Shown piece by piece: positions 7,104 to 16,139 of a stretch of 64,000 nucleotides of DNA. A program made the position numbers and the translations under genes. Below the pieces are notes generated by a model. That model ran no database searches. It was not told where the DNA came from and saw nothing but the letters and a program-made list of their open reading frames with translations. This DNA comes from Aquimonas sp044377145 (lineage in GTDB: Bacteria > Pseudomonadota > Gammaproteobacteria > Xanthomonadales > Xanthomonadaceae). Location: the NCBI RefSeq assembly GCF_044377145.1, contig NZ_JBILJQ010000009.1, forward strand, positions 39,436-103,435. The letters run 5' to 3'. Every line of letters starts with the position of its first letter. Within the stretch, counting starts at the first letter, position 1.

Positions 7104-8348
7104 ATGATGAATCGAATCACTCGCCCGCTCGCGCTGCCGCTGCGCGCGCTCGGCTTCGCCCTGGCGCTGGCGGTCGGCTCTGCCGCCGCCGCCCCCGATG
7201 ACCGCGCCATGGCGCCCAGCGGCAGCGCCAGCCAGACCCTGTATTGGCAGGGCCATGAACAGTTGAAACAGGGTCGCTGGGAGCAGGCCCTGCAGCTGTT
7301 CCTCGAACTGGAGCAGCAGCTGCGTCGCGACGAGCCGGCAGCGGCCGACAGCGCGCTGTACTGGCAGGCCTACGCACAGCGTCAGGGACGCCGCGTGGCT
7401 GAGGCTCGCGCCACCGTCGAGCGCCTGCAGCGCGAGTTCCCGCAAAGCCGCTGGCTGGCCGAAGCGCAAAGTCTGCTCGGCGCACCCGCTGCTGCCACCA
7501 GCGTTGCAGCCGACGCTGCTGAGCGCGAAGACCTGGTCGAATCCGCTCTGGCGGGCCTGCTGTCCGCGCCCTCCGAGCGTGCGCTGCCCTTGCTGCAGCG
7601 GGTGATCGCCGGCAACTACAGCGCACGCAGCAAGGAGCGGGCGTTGTTTGTGTTGAGCCAGATCGATGATCCACAGGCCAGCGCGCAGATTCTGCAGATC
7701 GCCCGCAGCGGCGAGCCTGACTTGCGCGACCGCGCGATCCGCATGCTCGGCATGTCCGGCAACGACGCCGCCCGGCAAGCGCTGCAAACCCTGTATCGCG
7801 ACAGTTCGGAGTTGAAGGTGCGGCAGTCGGTGCTGCAAGCCTGGATGATCAGCTCGGATTCCGCCTCCATGCTGCAGGCCGCGCAGACGGATCCTTCCAC
7901 CGAGCTGCGCGCCGAGGCGGTGCGTCTGCTTGGGGCGATGGGGGCCTTGGACGAGTTGCGCCAGCTGCTCTCCACAAGCACCGACGCCGATGTGCAGGAG
8001 TCGGCTTTGGACGCGCTCGGTATTGCGGGCGCCAGCGACGATCTCGTCGCAGTCGCCACGGGCAAGGCCGCGCTACCGCTGCGCATGCAGGCCCTGCGCG
8101 GACTCGGCATCGCCGGTGCCGGCGAGCAGCTGGTCGCGTTGTACCCGCGGCTGGAGTCGGCGGAACTGAAGGCTGCAGCGCGCGAGGGTCTGCTGATCAG
8201 CGGCCACCAGAGCGGCCTGCGGCAGCTCTACAACGCAGCGCAGGACGCGGACGAAAAGCGTGAGCTGCTGAAGCTGGTCAGCCTGCTCGGCGGTGACGAT
8301 GCGCTGGATGCGATCGAACAAGCGATTGAAGAGGGAGAAGGTCGATGA
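7104..8348 (+). CDS. Exported HEAT-repeat protein (first of a pair)
   Basis: A 414-residue protein with a signal peptide ending near VGSAAAA (about residue 30) and the ribosome-binding site AGGACAGGAG. The first third looks like TPR-type helices (LYWQGHEQLKQGRWEQALQLF, LYWQAYAQRQGRRVAEARATVE). From about residue 150 onward there are repeated ~31-residue helical pairs of HEAT type, e.g. RDRAIRMLGMSGNDAARQAL, LRAEAVRLLGAMGALDELRQL and VQESALDALGIAGASDDLVAV. Such arrays act as protein-binding scaffolds. Its last four bases overlap the next gene (ATGA), so the two are translated together. The partner or ligand is unknown. Confidence 0.8.
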   Translation: MMNRITRPLALPLRALGFALALAVGSAAAAPDDRAMAPSGSASQTLYWQGHEQLKQGRWEQALQLFLELEQQLRRDEPAAADSALYWQAYAQRQGRRVAEARATVERLQREFPQSRWLAEAQSLLGAPAAATSVAADAAEREDLVESALAGLLSAPSERALPLLQRVIAGNYSARSKERALFVLSQIDDPQASAQILQIARSGEPDLRDRAIRMLGMSGNDAARQALQTLYRDSSELKVRQSVLQAWMISSDSASMLQAAQTDPSTELRAEAVRLLGAMGALDELRQLLSTSTDADVQESALDALGIAGASDDLVAVATGKAALPLRMQALRGLGIAGAGEQLVALYPRLESAELKAAAREGLLISGHQSGLRQLYNAAQDADEKRELLKLVSLLGGDDALDAIEQAIEEGEGR

Positions 8349-9424
8349 GCATCGTCAGTGTGTTGTGGGCGCGGCTGCGTCAGGAGCTGCAAGATTGGCG
8401 TGGCGGCGCGTTGCAGCTGCGGCTTTTGAGTCAGCTGCAGAGTGCCTGGCTGCTGATGGCCCTGCTGAGCCCGCAGCCCGCGCTCGCGCAGCCGCTGGAA
8501 GGCGCCCCAACTGAGGGTTGGGCGCACTGGCAGGTGCCCAAGCAGGCCGGGACCGGCGTGGCGTGCTGCATCGATGGCGCTGACCTGAAAGGGCGAGGCT
8601 GCAACCTCGACGCGCGTGCCAACACCTATCACGTCAATGCGTCTGCATCGGAATTGACCGTGACCGACCGGCTGGATGTCTACGTGCGCTTTGCGGGAAG
8701 TGAAGCGGTTGAAGTGCGCGCCTACGACGCCCAGTGCCCGGTGCACTCGGCCGCCCCGCCGATCGAACTGGCCTCGACCAGCCCCGACAGCAGCGCCCGC
8801 TGGCTGGCCGCACAAAGCCTGCGCGGGCACAGCTCGCCAGGCCGAAAAAGCGAGCTGGGTGAGGGCGCGCTGGTGGCCTTGGCCCTGCACGCCACGCCCG
8901 TGGCCAGCTCGGCGCTGATCGATCTCAGCGCCGCCGGCAAGCCGGATGGGCTGCGCCGCAACGCTGCGTTCTGGCTGGGCCAGGTGCGCGGCGAGGCGGG
9001 TATCGAACAGGTGCTTGCACTTTCGCGCGGAGCCGAGTCGGACGGCTTTCTGGAGCATCTCGCCTTCGTGCTTTCAGAGTCGGAGTTGCCGCAGGCCCGC
9101 GCCGGTTTGAGTGCGCTCGCCGGTGCCGGACGCAGCGACTCCGTGCGCGGCGGCGCCTTGTTCTGGATCGCTCAAGCGGGCTGGGACGATGCCGAACAGC
9201 GCATCCTCGCCGCGCTGGCCGTCGATGCCACGCCGGAGCTGCAGGAGAAAGCAGTGTTCGCGCTAAGTCAGCTCAAGGACGGCGGTGATGAGGCCTTGAT
9301 CCGCCTGCTGCAGGGCAGCTATCCGCGCGCCGCGAAGAAGCAGGCGTTGTTCTGGCTGGGCCAGTCGGGCTCGGATCGCGCACTCGAGTTTCTGGATCGC
9401 CATCTTGCAGATGGAGCTGGCTGA
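8345..9424 (+). CDS. Exported HEAT-repeat protein (second of a pair)
   Basis: A 359-residue protein whose ATG overlaps the stop of the preceding HEAT gene. A hydrophobic segment ending near PQPALAQ (about residue 49) follows an unusually long N-terminal region and probably acts as signal peptide or anchor. Residues ~60-140 form a beta-rich domain with four cysteines (ACC, GRGC, AQC). From about 150 come HEAT-like helix pairs: LRRNAAFWLGQVRGEAGIEQVL, VRGGALFWIAQAGWDDAEQRIL, KKQALFWLGQSGSDRALEFL. The recurring (F/L)WLGQ core is distinctive. Last gene of the sigma/anti-sigma/HEAT/HEAT operon. Confidence 0.78.
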   Translation: MSIVSVLWARLRQELQDWRGGALQLRLLSQLQSAWLLMALLSPQPALAQPLEGAPTEGWAHWQVPKQAGTGVACCIDGADLKGRGCNLDARANTYHVNASASELTVTDRLDVYVRFAGSEAVEVRAYDAQCPVHSAAPPIELASTSPDSSARWLAAQSLRGHSSPGRKSELGEGALVALALHATPVASSALIDLSAAGKPDGLRRNAAFWLGQVRGEAGIEQVLALSRGAESDGFLEHLAFVLSESELPQARAGLSALAGAGRSDSVRGGALFWIAQAGWDDAEQRILAALAVDATPELQEKAVFALSQLKDGGDEALIRLLQGSYPRAAKKQALFWLGQSGSDRALEFLDRHLADGAG

Positions 9425-9611
9425 GCGCGGTCAAGCGTGGTCGTTCCGCACCCTGTGCGCGCCGGGTCGCGTGTGAGTCTGGATCGGTAGATGTCGCTGC
9501 GCCGGACGCTCCATCCTGGCGAGCTGCGATTCGAATACGCCGCCGCGGTGATGCCGAGCCGGCTCGGTAGAATGGCGGCCCGCCCCAAGGCTTGCTTGAG
9601 AGAATCTGCCG

Positions 9612-10541
9612 ATGACCAGCCCAGACCCGTATCCGATTGGCACACCCGGACAGCCCTGGGGCGATGCAGAGCGCGCCATCTGGCTGTCGCGACAGACCAG
9701 ACATCGCAGCTATGCGACGGATGTGTTGAGCCTGATCGAACCGCTGCGTGCGCGTTTCGATGTCGAACAGTACGGCCAGCTGGACTACGCGCCGGACAGC
9801 TACCCGCTGTTGGCCCTGCGCAGCCGCCACTGGAAAGAGAGCTTGCCCTGTGTGCTGGTGACTGGCGGTGTGCACGGATACGAGACCAGCGGCGTGCTCG
9901 GCGCGCTGCAGTTCGCTGCGACCCGGGCCGCGCAATACGAAGGGCGGGTCAACCTATTGATCGCAGCGTGCATCAGCCCTTGGGCGTATGAGCGTATTCA
10001 CCGCTGGAATGCACACGCGATCGACCCGAACCGGTCCTTTCGCGAGGACAGTCCGGCGCAGGAGTCAGCTGCGTTGATGCGTCTGGTCGCACCCATTGCG
10101 GAGCAGGTGCTGTTGCATATGGATCTGCACGAGACCACCGATACCGACGAGAGTGAATTCCGCCCGGCGCTGGCGGCCCGCGATGGCAAGCAATCGGCTC
10201 CCGGCGAAATACCCGACGGCTTCTACACGGTCGGCGACAGCGACAACCCGCAGCTTGACTTCCAGCAGGCGGTGATCGCGGCCGTTGCCCAGGTCACCCA
10301 TATCGCACCGGCCGATGCGCAGGGCGAGATCATCGGTTCTGCCGTGGTTGCGCCGGGCGTGATCCTGTATCCGTTCAAGCAGCTCGGTCTGTGCGCGGGG
10401 CTGACTTCAGCGCGCTTCACCAGCACCACCGAGGTCTACCCCGACAGCCCACGTGCAACACCGCAACAGTGCAACGACGCCCAGGTGGCGGCGGTGTGTG
10501 CGGCGATCGATTTCGCCTTGAGCGCGGCGCGCGACGGCTGA
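9612..10541 (+). CDS. M14-family metallopeptidase (zinc carboxypeptidase-like)
   Basis: A 309-residue protein with the M14 zinc site: GGVHGYETSG gives H88 and E91, and LHMDLHETTD supplies the third ligand H173. WNAHAIDPNRSF, between them, matches the conserved DPNR substrate-binding motif. The C-terminal half contains TSTTEVYPDSP, a plausible region for the catalytic glutamate of this family. No signal peptide is seen, so it is probably cytoplasmic, like succinylglutamate desuccinylase-type M14 proteins acting on small amide substrates. The exact substrate is unknown. It is a single gene with about 190 bp upstream. Confidence 0.85.
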   Translation: MTSPDPYPIGTPGQPWGDAERAIWLSRQTRHRSYATDVLSLIEPLRARFDVEQYGQLDYAPDSYPLLALRSRHWKESLPCVLVTGGVHGYETSGVLGALQFAATRAAQYEGRVNLLIAACISPWAYERIHRWNAHAIDPNRSFREDSPAQESAALMRLVAPIAEQVLLHMDLHETTDTDESEFRPALAARDGKQSAPGEIPDGFYTVGDSDNPQLDFQQAVIAAVAQVTHIAPADAQGEIIGSAVVAPGVILYPFKQLGLCAGLTSARFTSTTEVYPDSPRATPQQCNDAQVAAVCAAIDFALSAARDG

Positions 10542-10612
10542 GCTGGAGCAAGGCCCAGCTTGGGTCGAACCGAGGCGTGTCCCAAGCCAGTCGTGCGATC
10601 TCAACGAAAGCA

Positions 10613-10635
10613 AAGGGCCCGCAGAACGGGCCCTT
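10613..10635 (-). terminator. Terminator hairpin between the M14 peptidase and dodecin genes
   Basis: Arms AAGGGCCCG and CGGGCCCTT (9 bp, perfect) with loop CAGAA. On the minus strand the hairpin is followed by TGCTTTCG, so it mainly suits the dodecin gene; the perfect stem can also serve the convergent peptidase gene. Confidence 0.75.
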
Positions 10636-10701
10636 GTGCAAACACAGGCGGAGGTCGCTGCCTGATTGCAGTCTCGGGTCGCGCCGCGGCTGCTCTGAGA
10701 T

Positions 10702-10908
10702 CTACTCGACGATGAAGCTGACCCGCATGTTGACCCGCCATTCGGTGATGGTGCCATCGGCGCTGGTGATGACCTTGGTCTCGTTGATCCAGGCGCCGCA
10801 GATGTTCTTGACGCTGTGTGCGACTTTCTTGAGGCCGCCCTGCACGGCATCTTCGATGCTCGTCGGCGATGCGGCGGAGACTTCGATGACCTTGGTGACT
10901 GTAGACAT
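10702..10908 (-). CDS. Dodecin family flavin-binding protein
   Basis: A 68-residue dodecin. Dodecins form hollow dodecamers that store or buffer flavins (riboflavin, FMN or FAD). The sequence VTKVIEVSAASPTSIEDAVQ, then GLKKVAHSVKNICGAW with the flavin-stacking Trp, and TEWRVNMRVSFIVE follow the family consensus over its whole length. It is a stand-alone gene with its own terminator downstream and a short purine-poor leader. Confidence 0.93.
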   Translation of the reverse strand: MSTVTKVIEVSAASPTSIEDAVQGGLKKVAHSVKNICGAWINETKVITSADGTITEWRVNMRVSFIVE

Positions 10909-11030
10909 GGCGTGATTCTCGCAAAGGCGTGCCGGATCGGCTGCCCGAGTCTACGCCAGGGCTTCCGCGCGAGCCGAAAAGCCGAATGCTCCGCCGGCAA
11001 GACGTTCAGTCAGGTTGCTGATGCAAACCC

Positions 11031-11642
11031 TCAGCGAGTGCTGCCCTCGATCAGGTAGCCCGCTGTCTTCAGTATCGCGCCGCGTCGAAGTGCGAGGTCC
11101 CAGTAGCTTCCGCCGACCTGGCGCCACAGCACCGCGGAGCGCACTGCTGCGAGCAGGGCCGCGCGGATCTGTGCCACCACGGCCGCCTGCGACAGCTGCA
11201 GCGGGTTGCCTTGCACCATCACCCGCGGCCTGAGCTGGCTGAGCGTGTCGGCGTAGAGATCGGCCAGGCGCTGGCTTACGGCGGTGTGGTCGCTGCCGAA
11301 GTGATCGCGCTGACGCTCGGCCGACTGGATCCCGCGGCGCAGGTCCTCCAGCATTTTCGGGTTCTTCGCCAGCTGCCGTTCCAGCTGCATCACGGTGACC
11401 GCCATCCGCGAAATCGCGGTGTCGCGCGCTTGGCCCTTGATCTGGCTGACGAGGCAGTTCAGCCCCGGCTGCAGTGCAACCACGCCGCCGTAAACCGCCT
11501 CGACGTTGGCGGCGTCCAGACGGAACACGCTGTCGATGCACGGGGAAACCAGTTCGGCGTCGGCGCGGCCGTCCTGCGAAATCTGACGGACAGCAGCCAG
11601 AGCCTGCAGCAGGCCGGCCAACGCGAGTACGCGGTCTTTCAT
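11031..11642 (-). CDS. hflD: HflD-like lysogenization regulator
   Basis: A 203-residue helical protein of the HflD (YcfC) family. In E. coli it is a membrane-associated protein that sequesters phage lambda CII. Recognisable are the N-terminal DRVLALAGLLQALAAVRQIS, the SVFRLDAANVEAVYGG region and NPLQLSQAAVVAQIRAALLAAVRSAVLWRQVGG. Its ATG overlaps the mnmA stop codon (ATGA), reproducing the widespread nudJ-mnmA-hflD order and supporting translational coupling. The cellular role outside phage infection is not well established. Confidence 0.9.
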   Translation of the reverse strand: MKDRVLALAGLLQALAAVRQISQDGRADAELVSPCIDSVFRLDAANVEAVYGGVVALQPGLNCLVSQIKGQARDTAISRMAVTVMQLERQLAKNPKMLEDLRRGIQSAERQRDHFGSDHTAVSQRLADLYADTLSQLRPRVMVQGNPLQLSQAAVVAQIRAALLAAVRSAVLWRQVGGSYWDLALRRGAILKTAGYLIEGSTR

Positions 11643-12754
11643 GCAATCTCCATGGCGTGGGCCTCAAGCGGCGCGTCGGTGGCTTCGATCACCGCGCCGC
11701 CCAGACACACCTCGCCAGCATAGAAAACGATGGATTGGCCCGGAGTGACGGCGCGCTGCGGCCGCGCGAATCTCACCCGCAGACTGCCGTCGCTCTGGAC
11801 ATGGACTTCGCAGGCTTCATCGGCCTGGCGATAGCGGTGTTTGGCGGTGCATTCAAAACGCTCAGCGGGCGGCGCATCGTCAACCCAGTCGGGCAGGGCG
11901 CAGCGCAGCCGCTGCGACTGCAGGTAGGCGCTGTCGTGGCCCTGGTCGACGATCAACCGATTATTGTCGACGTCCTTGCCGACCACGAACCATGGCGCCT
12001 GCGGCCGGCCGCGCACGCCGCCGAGGTTCAAGCCCTCGCGCTGGCCGAGGGTGTAGAAGAACGCGCCGCTGTGGCGGCCGAGCAGCACGCCCTCGGGGTC
12101 GACGATTTCACCCTCGCGAGCTGGCAGGTAGCGGCCGAGGAACTCGCGGAAGTCGCGTTCGCCGATGAAACAGATGCCGGTCGAGTCCTTCTTCGCGTGG
12201 GTCTGCAGCTGCGCCTCCGCCGCCAGACGACGCACTTCGGATTTCGGCAGCTCACCCACGGGGAATAGTGTGGCGGCGAGCTGGGACTGACCCAGGGTGT
12301 AGAGGAAGTAGCTCTGATCCTTGCCGGCATCCTGTCCGCGCAGCAGCTGCCAGCGCCCCGCTTGCTTCCGCACCCGGGCGTAATGGCCGGTGGCGATGCG
12401 CTCGGCGCCCAGCGCGCGGGCGTGGTCCAGAAAGGTGCGGAACTTGATCTCGCGGTTGCAGAGGATGTCAGGGTTGGGTGTGCGGCCGGCGCGGTACTCG
12501 GCGACGAAGTGCTCGAACACGCCGTCCCAGTATTCGGCGGCGAAGTTGCGGCTGTGGCAGCGGATGCCCAGGCGACCGCAGACCGCGATCGCGTCCTTGC
12601 GGTCCTGCTCGGCGCGGCAGCCGCTTTCGCGTGCGTCTTCGACCCAGTTCTGCATGAACAGGCCCTCGATCGGTACGCCCTCGCGCTGCAACAGCAGGGC
12701 GGCGACCGACGAGTCGACGCCGCCGGACATCCCGACGATGACCGTGCCCTGCAT
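11639..12754 (-). CDS. mnmA: tRNA-specific 2-thiouridylase MnmA
   Basis: A 371-residue enzyme that makes 2-thiouridine at the wobble base of tRNA-Lys, -Glu and -Gln, taking sulfur relayed from IscS. The ATP-binding PP-loop is GMSGGVDSSV at residues 8-17. MQNWVEDARE..., NPDILCNREIKF (first catalytic Cys) and DSTGICFIGERDF (second catalytic Cys) are intact. So is the tRNA-binding stretch SYFLYTLGQSQLA. It sits between nudJ (6-bp gap) and hflD (overlap), forming one operon. The window also carries one of its substrates, tRNA-Glu(UUC), at 51.8 kb. Confidence 0.97.
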   Translation of the reverse strand: MQGTVIVGMSGGVDSSVAALLLQREGVPIEGLFMQNWVEDARESGCRAEQDRKDAIAVCGRLGIRCHSRNFAAEYWDGVFEHFVAEYRAGRTPNPDILCNREIKFRTFLDHARALGAERIATGHYARVRKQAGRWQLLRGQDAGKDQSYFLYTLGQSQLAATLFPVGELPKSEVRRLAAEAQLQTHAKKDSTGICFIGERDFREFLGRYLPAREGEIVDPEGVLLGRHSGAFFYTLGQREGLNLGGVRGRPQAPWFVVGKDVDNNRLIVDQGHDSAYLQSQRLRCALPDWVDDAPPAERFECTAKHRYRQADEACEVHVQSDGSLRVRFARPQRAVTPGQSIVFYAGEVCLGGAVIEATDAPLEAHAMEIA

Positions 12755-12760
12755 GCCGGA

Positions 12761-13240
12761 TCAGCCCCGCACGTGCTTGACCAGCGACAGCGGCGCGCGC
12801 TGCCCAGCCAGATAGTCGTCGATCGCGGCGCGCACCAGCGGGCTGCGAAGTCGGGCGGCTTCCGCGTCCAGCTCGTCGGGGTTCAACCAGACGCAGCGGA
12901 CGATGCCGCGGTCCAGCGTACGCTCCGGATCGTGGCTGAGGGCCTCGGCGGCGAACGCAAAGCGCATGTAGGTCTTGCCGCCATCGGCCTGCCACAGATA
13001 GCTGCCGATGAAGGCAGTGGGTCGCACCGTCCAGCCGGTTTCCTCAAGTGCCTCGCGGGCGGCGGCTTCGATCAGACCTTCTTCCGGCTCCAGGTGACCC
13101 GCCGGCTGGTTAAGCACCAGACGTTCACGCACCGACTCCTCCACCAGCAAGAACCTGCCCTCGCGTACGATGACGCAGGCTACCGTGATGTCCGGATTGA
13201 AGTGGATGTCACTCTTGGGCACAGGTTGAACCGCCGGCAA
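12761..13240 (-). CDS. nudJ: NUDIX hydrolase NudJ-like
   Basis: About 153-159 residues with a full Nudix box: G48, E54, then REALEETGW at 62-70, the Mg2+-binding signature. In E. coli NudJ hydrolyses nucleoside di- and triphosphates and hydroxymethylpyrimidine pyrophosphate. There is no ATG at the N-terminus. The frame can begin at TTG (13240) or at GTG (13222, VPKSDIHFNPDITVACV). The latter has GGCGG at fair spacing and may be the true start. First gene of the nudJ-mnmA-hflD operon. Confidence 0.9.
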   Translation of the reverse strand: MPAVQPVPKSDIHFNPDITVACVIVREGRFLLVEESVRERLVLNQPAGHLEPEEGLIEAAAREALEETGWTVRPTAFIGSYLWQADGGKTYMRFAFAAEALSHDPERTLDRGIVRCVWLNPDELDAEAARLRSPLVRAAIDDYLAGQRAPLSLVKHVRG

Positions 13241-13411
13241 AGAGGCGGAACTTTACAGCAGCGGGCCGCGTGGCACGCGCAGCGTTCAGCTTCGTCTGAC
13301 GTCGCGCAGCCCGGTCCCGCCCCGGTTTTCGGCAATCGGGGCAGAGTGCGGCGGGCAGGATTTCATGAGCCTGCCCTTGCATCTGGCCCGCGGGCATTCA
13401 TATAGGTCGCC

Positions 13412-13774
13412 ATGATCGACGCCGCACATACTCAGCACATCCACCTTGGTGATCCCGATGGCGCCCCCGACAGCGAGCCCTCACGCGGGCTCGCCATCGA
13501 GGAAGCGCGCCCTGAAGTGATCCGGCCTCCGCTGTATCAGGTGGTCATCTTGAACGACGACTACACCCCGATGGATTTCGTGGTCGAAGTCTTGCAGGTG
13601 TTCTTCGGCATGAACGCCGAGCGGGCCACCCAAGTGATGTTGCACGTCCATACACGCGGTAAAGGCGTGTGTGGGGTGTATACCCGTGAAGTAGCAGAAA
13701 CCAAGGTTCAGCAGGTCAACGAATACTCGCGCAGCCATCAGCACCCGCTGATGTGCAGCATGGAAAAAGCGTAA
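13412..13774 (+). CDS. clpS: ATP-dependent Clp protease adaptor ClpS
   Basis: A 120-residue ClpS, which delivers N-end-rule substrates to ClpAP. After a variable N-terminal tail of about 38 residues comes the core: PPLYQVVILNDDYTPMDFVV with the NDD substrate-pocket motif, MNAERATQVMLHVHTRGKGVC and CGVYTREVAETKV. It is 79 bp upstream of clpA in the same direction, the standard arrangement. The Aat transferase that creates N-end-rule signals is also in this window at 20.8 kb, so both ends of the pathway are present. Confidence 0.97.
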   Translation: MIDAAHTQHIHLGDPDGAPDSEPSRGLAIEEARPEVIRPPLYQVVILNDDYTPMDFVVEVLQVFFGMNAERATQVMLHVHTRGKGVCGVYTREVAETKVQQVNEYSRSHQHPLMCSMEKA

Positions 13775-13853
13775 AAAATTGACGCATGGGCCCATTGGGG
13801 GCGCAGGCGGCGCAGCGGCAAGCGGTAGAAGGTCAGGCGCAAGGAGCCCCGAC

Positions 13854-16127
13854 ATGTTCAGCAAAGATCTCGAGTTCAGCATCGGCCAGTGCTACAAGCA
13901 GGCTCGTGAAGCGCGGCATGAATTCATGACCGTGGAGCACCTGCTGCTTTCGCTGCTGGAGAATCCGTCAGCCGTGGCCGTGCTTCGCGCCTGCGGCGCA
14001 GACCTGACCCGGCTGGGGCAGGAGTTGCGCAACATCATCCAGGAGACGGTTCCGGTTCTGGCATCGGAGGACACCCGCGACACGCAGCCAACCCTGGGCT
14101 TCCAGCGGGTGCTGCAGCGCGCGGTCTACCACGTGCAGTCGTCGGGTCGAAAGGAAGTCACCGGCGCCAATGTGTTGGTGGCGATCTTCGGTGAGAAAGA
14201 CTCGCACGCGGTGTATTTCCTCGGCCAGCAGGAGATCGCCCGGCTGGATGTCGTGAACTACATCAGCCATGGCGTCGCGAAGCTGTCCAGCGACCAGCCC
14301 AAGCCCTCCGAACCGGAAGCGCAGAAAGACCCGGAAGGCGAAGACCCGAAGTCGAATCCGCTCGCCGAGTACGCCGCCAACCTCAACGAACTGGCCAAGC
14401 AGGGCAAGATCGATCCGCTGATTGGCCGCGCCGACGAAATCGAGCGCACGATCCAGGTGCTGTGCCGTCGAAGGAAAAACAATCCTTTGCTGGTCGGTGA
14501 AGCCGGCGTCGGAAAAACGGCGCTTGCCGAAGGTCTGGCCAAGCGCATCGTCGATGGCGAAGTGCCCGAGGTGCTGGCCGAAGCGACCATCTACGCGCTT
14601 GACCTGGGCGCCCTGGTCGCAGGTACCAAGTACCGCGGCGATTTCGAAAAGCGCCTGAAGGCGGTGTTGGCCCAGCTCAAGAAGGAACCGGGCTCGATTC
14701 TGTTCATCGACGAGATCCACACCATCATCGGCGCCGGCTCGGCCTCGGGTGGCACGATGGATGCGTCCAACCTGATCAAGCCGGTGCTGGCTTCCGGCGA
14801 GCTGCGCTGCATCGGCTCGACCACCTTCCAGGAATACCGCGGCGTGTTCGAGAAGGACCGCGCCTTGGCTCGGCGCTTCCAGAAGATCGACATCGTCGAG
14901 CCGTCGGTCGCGGATGCCGTTGCGATCCTGAATGGCCTGAAGACCAAGTTCGAAGAGCACCACCGGGTCGAGTACGCCGGCGATGCGTTGCAGGCTGCGG
15001 TGGATCTCTCGGTCAAGCATATCGGCGATCGCCTGCTGCCCGACAAGGCGATCGACGTGATCGACGAGGCCGGCGCACGTCAGCGCCTGCTGCCTGAAGG
15101 TCAGCGCAAGGCGGTGATCGACGTCGCCGAGATCGAGTACATCATCGCCCGCATGGCGCGCATTCCGGCCAAGCAGGTCTCGGCTTCCGACCGGGATGTG
15201 CTGCGCAATCTCGACCGCAATCTGAAGATGGTGGTGTTCGGCCAGGACGAGGCAATCGACACCCTGGCGGCGGCGATCAAAATGGCGCGCTCTGGCTTGG
15301 CCAATCCCGACAAGCCGATCGGCAGTTTCCTGTTCGCCGGCCCGACCGGTGTCGGCAAGACCGAAGTCACCCGTCAGCTCGCGATGCAGTTGGGTATCGA
15401 GCTGGTGCGCTTCGACATGTCCGAGTACATGGAAGCGCACTCGGTCAGTCGTCTGATCGGCGCGCCTCCCGGCTACGTGGGCTTCGACCAGGGCGGCCTG
15501 TTGACCGAGAAAGTGGTCAAGACACCGCACTGCGTGCTGCTGCTGGACGAAATCGAGAAGGCGCATCCGGATGTGTTCAACATCCTGCTGCAGGTGATGG
15601 ACCGCGGCACCCTGACCGATACCAACGGTCGCGAGGCCAACTTCCGCAACGTGATCGTAGTGATGACCACCAATGCCGGTGCCGCTCAGGCGGCCCGACG
15701 CAGCATCGGCTTCGTCGAGCAGAACCATGCCACCGACGCGATGGAGGTCATCCGCAAGGCGTTCTCGCCCGAGTTCCGCAACCGGCTTGATGCCATCGTG
15801 CAGTTCGGCGGCTTGGATTTCGAACACATTCTGCGCGTGGTCGACAAGTTCATCATCGAGCTCGAAACCCAGCTGCAGGACAAGCACGTGGTGCTGAGTG
15901 TTGATCCTGAAGCCCGGCGCTGGCTGGCGCAGAACGGCTTCGACCCGCAGATGGGCGCGCGGCCGATGGCTCGGGTGATCCAGGAGCAGGTCAAGCGGCC
16001 GCTCGCCGATGAGCTGCTGTTTGGCAAACTGGTCGGGGGCGGTCGCGTAACCGTGGGCGTGCGCGAAGGCCGGCTGACCGTGGACACCATGGAAGAGCCG
16101 AGCACTGAACTCAGCGTGGTCGAGTAG
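13854..16127 (+). CDS. clpA: ATP-dependent Clp protease ATP-binding subunit ClpA
   Basis: A 757-residue class I Clp/Hsp100 unfoldase that feeds substrates to ClpP. The N-domain starts MFSKDLEFSIGQCYKQAREARHEFMT. D1 Walker A GEAGVGKT is at 215-222 with the FIDEIHT Walker B. D2 Walker A GPTGVGKT is at about 496-503 with LLLDEIEKAH. The start at 13854 is preceded by AAGGAG at good spacing; a longer in-frame start lacks homology. The ClpP-docking region follows the usual ...RSIGFVEQNH layout near D2. It is transcribed with clpS. Confidence 0.97.
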   Translation: MFSKDLEFSIGQCYKQAREARHEFMTVEHLLLSLLENPSAVAVLRACGADLTRLGQELRNIIQETVPVLASEDTRDTQPTLGFQRVLQRAVYHVQSSGRKEVTGANVLVAIFGEKDSHAVYFLGQQEIARLDVVNYISHGVAKLSSDQPKPSEPEAQKDPEGEDPKSNPLAEYAANLNELAKQGKIDPLIGRADEIERTIQVLCRRRKNNPLLVGEAGVGKTALAEGLAKRIVDGEVPEVLAEATIYALDLGALVAGTKYRGDFEKRLKAVLAQLKKEPGSILFIDEIHTIIGAGSASGGTMDASNLIKPVLASGELRCIGSTTFQEYRGVFEKDRALARRFQKIDIVEPSVADAVAILNGLKTKFEEHHRVEYAGDALQAAVDLSVKHIGDRLLPDKAIDVIDEAGARQRLLPEGQRKAVIDVAEIEYIIARMARIPAKQVSASDRDVLRNLDRNLKMVVFGQDEAIDTLAAAIKMARSGLANPDKPIGSFLFAGPTGVGKTEVTRQLAMQLGIELVRFDMSEYMEAHSVSRLIGAPPGYVGFDQGGLLTEKVVKTPHCVLLLDEIEKAHPDVFNILLQVMDRGTLTDTNGREANFRNVIVVMTTNAGAAQAARRSIGFVEQNHATDAMEVIRKAFSPEFRNRLDAIVQFGGLDFEHILRVVDKFIIELETQLQDKHVVLSVDPEARRWLAQNGFDPQMGARPMARVIQEQVKRPLADELLFGKLVGGGRVTVGVREGRLTVDTMEEPSTELSVVE

Positions 16128-16139
16128 GTCGCCGCCGAG

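Noticed and set aside
13968..15887. Minus-strand open frame of 639 codons opposite clpA
   Set aside because: His/Gln/Asp-rich nonsense composition typical of the antisense of a GC-rich gene; clpA on the other strand is unambiguous.
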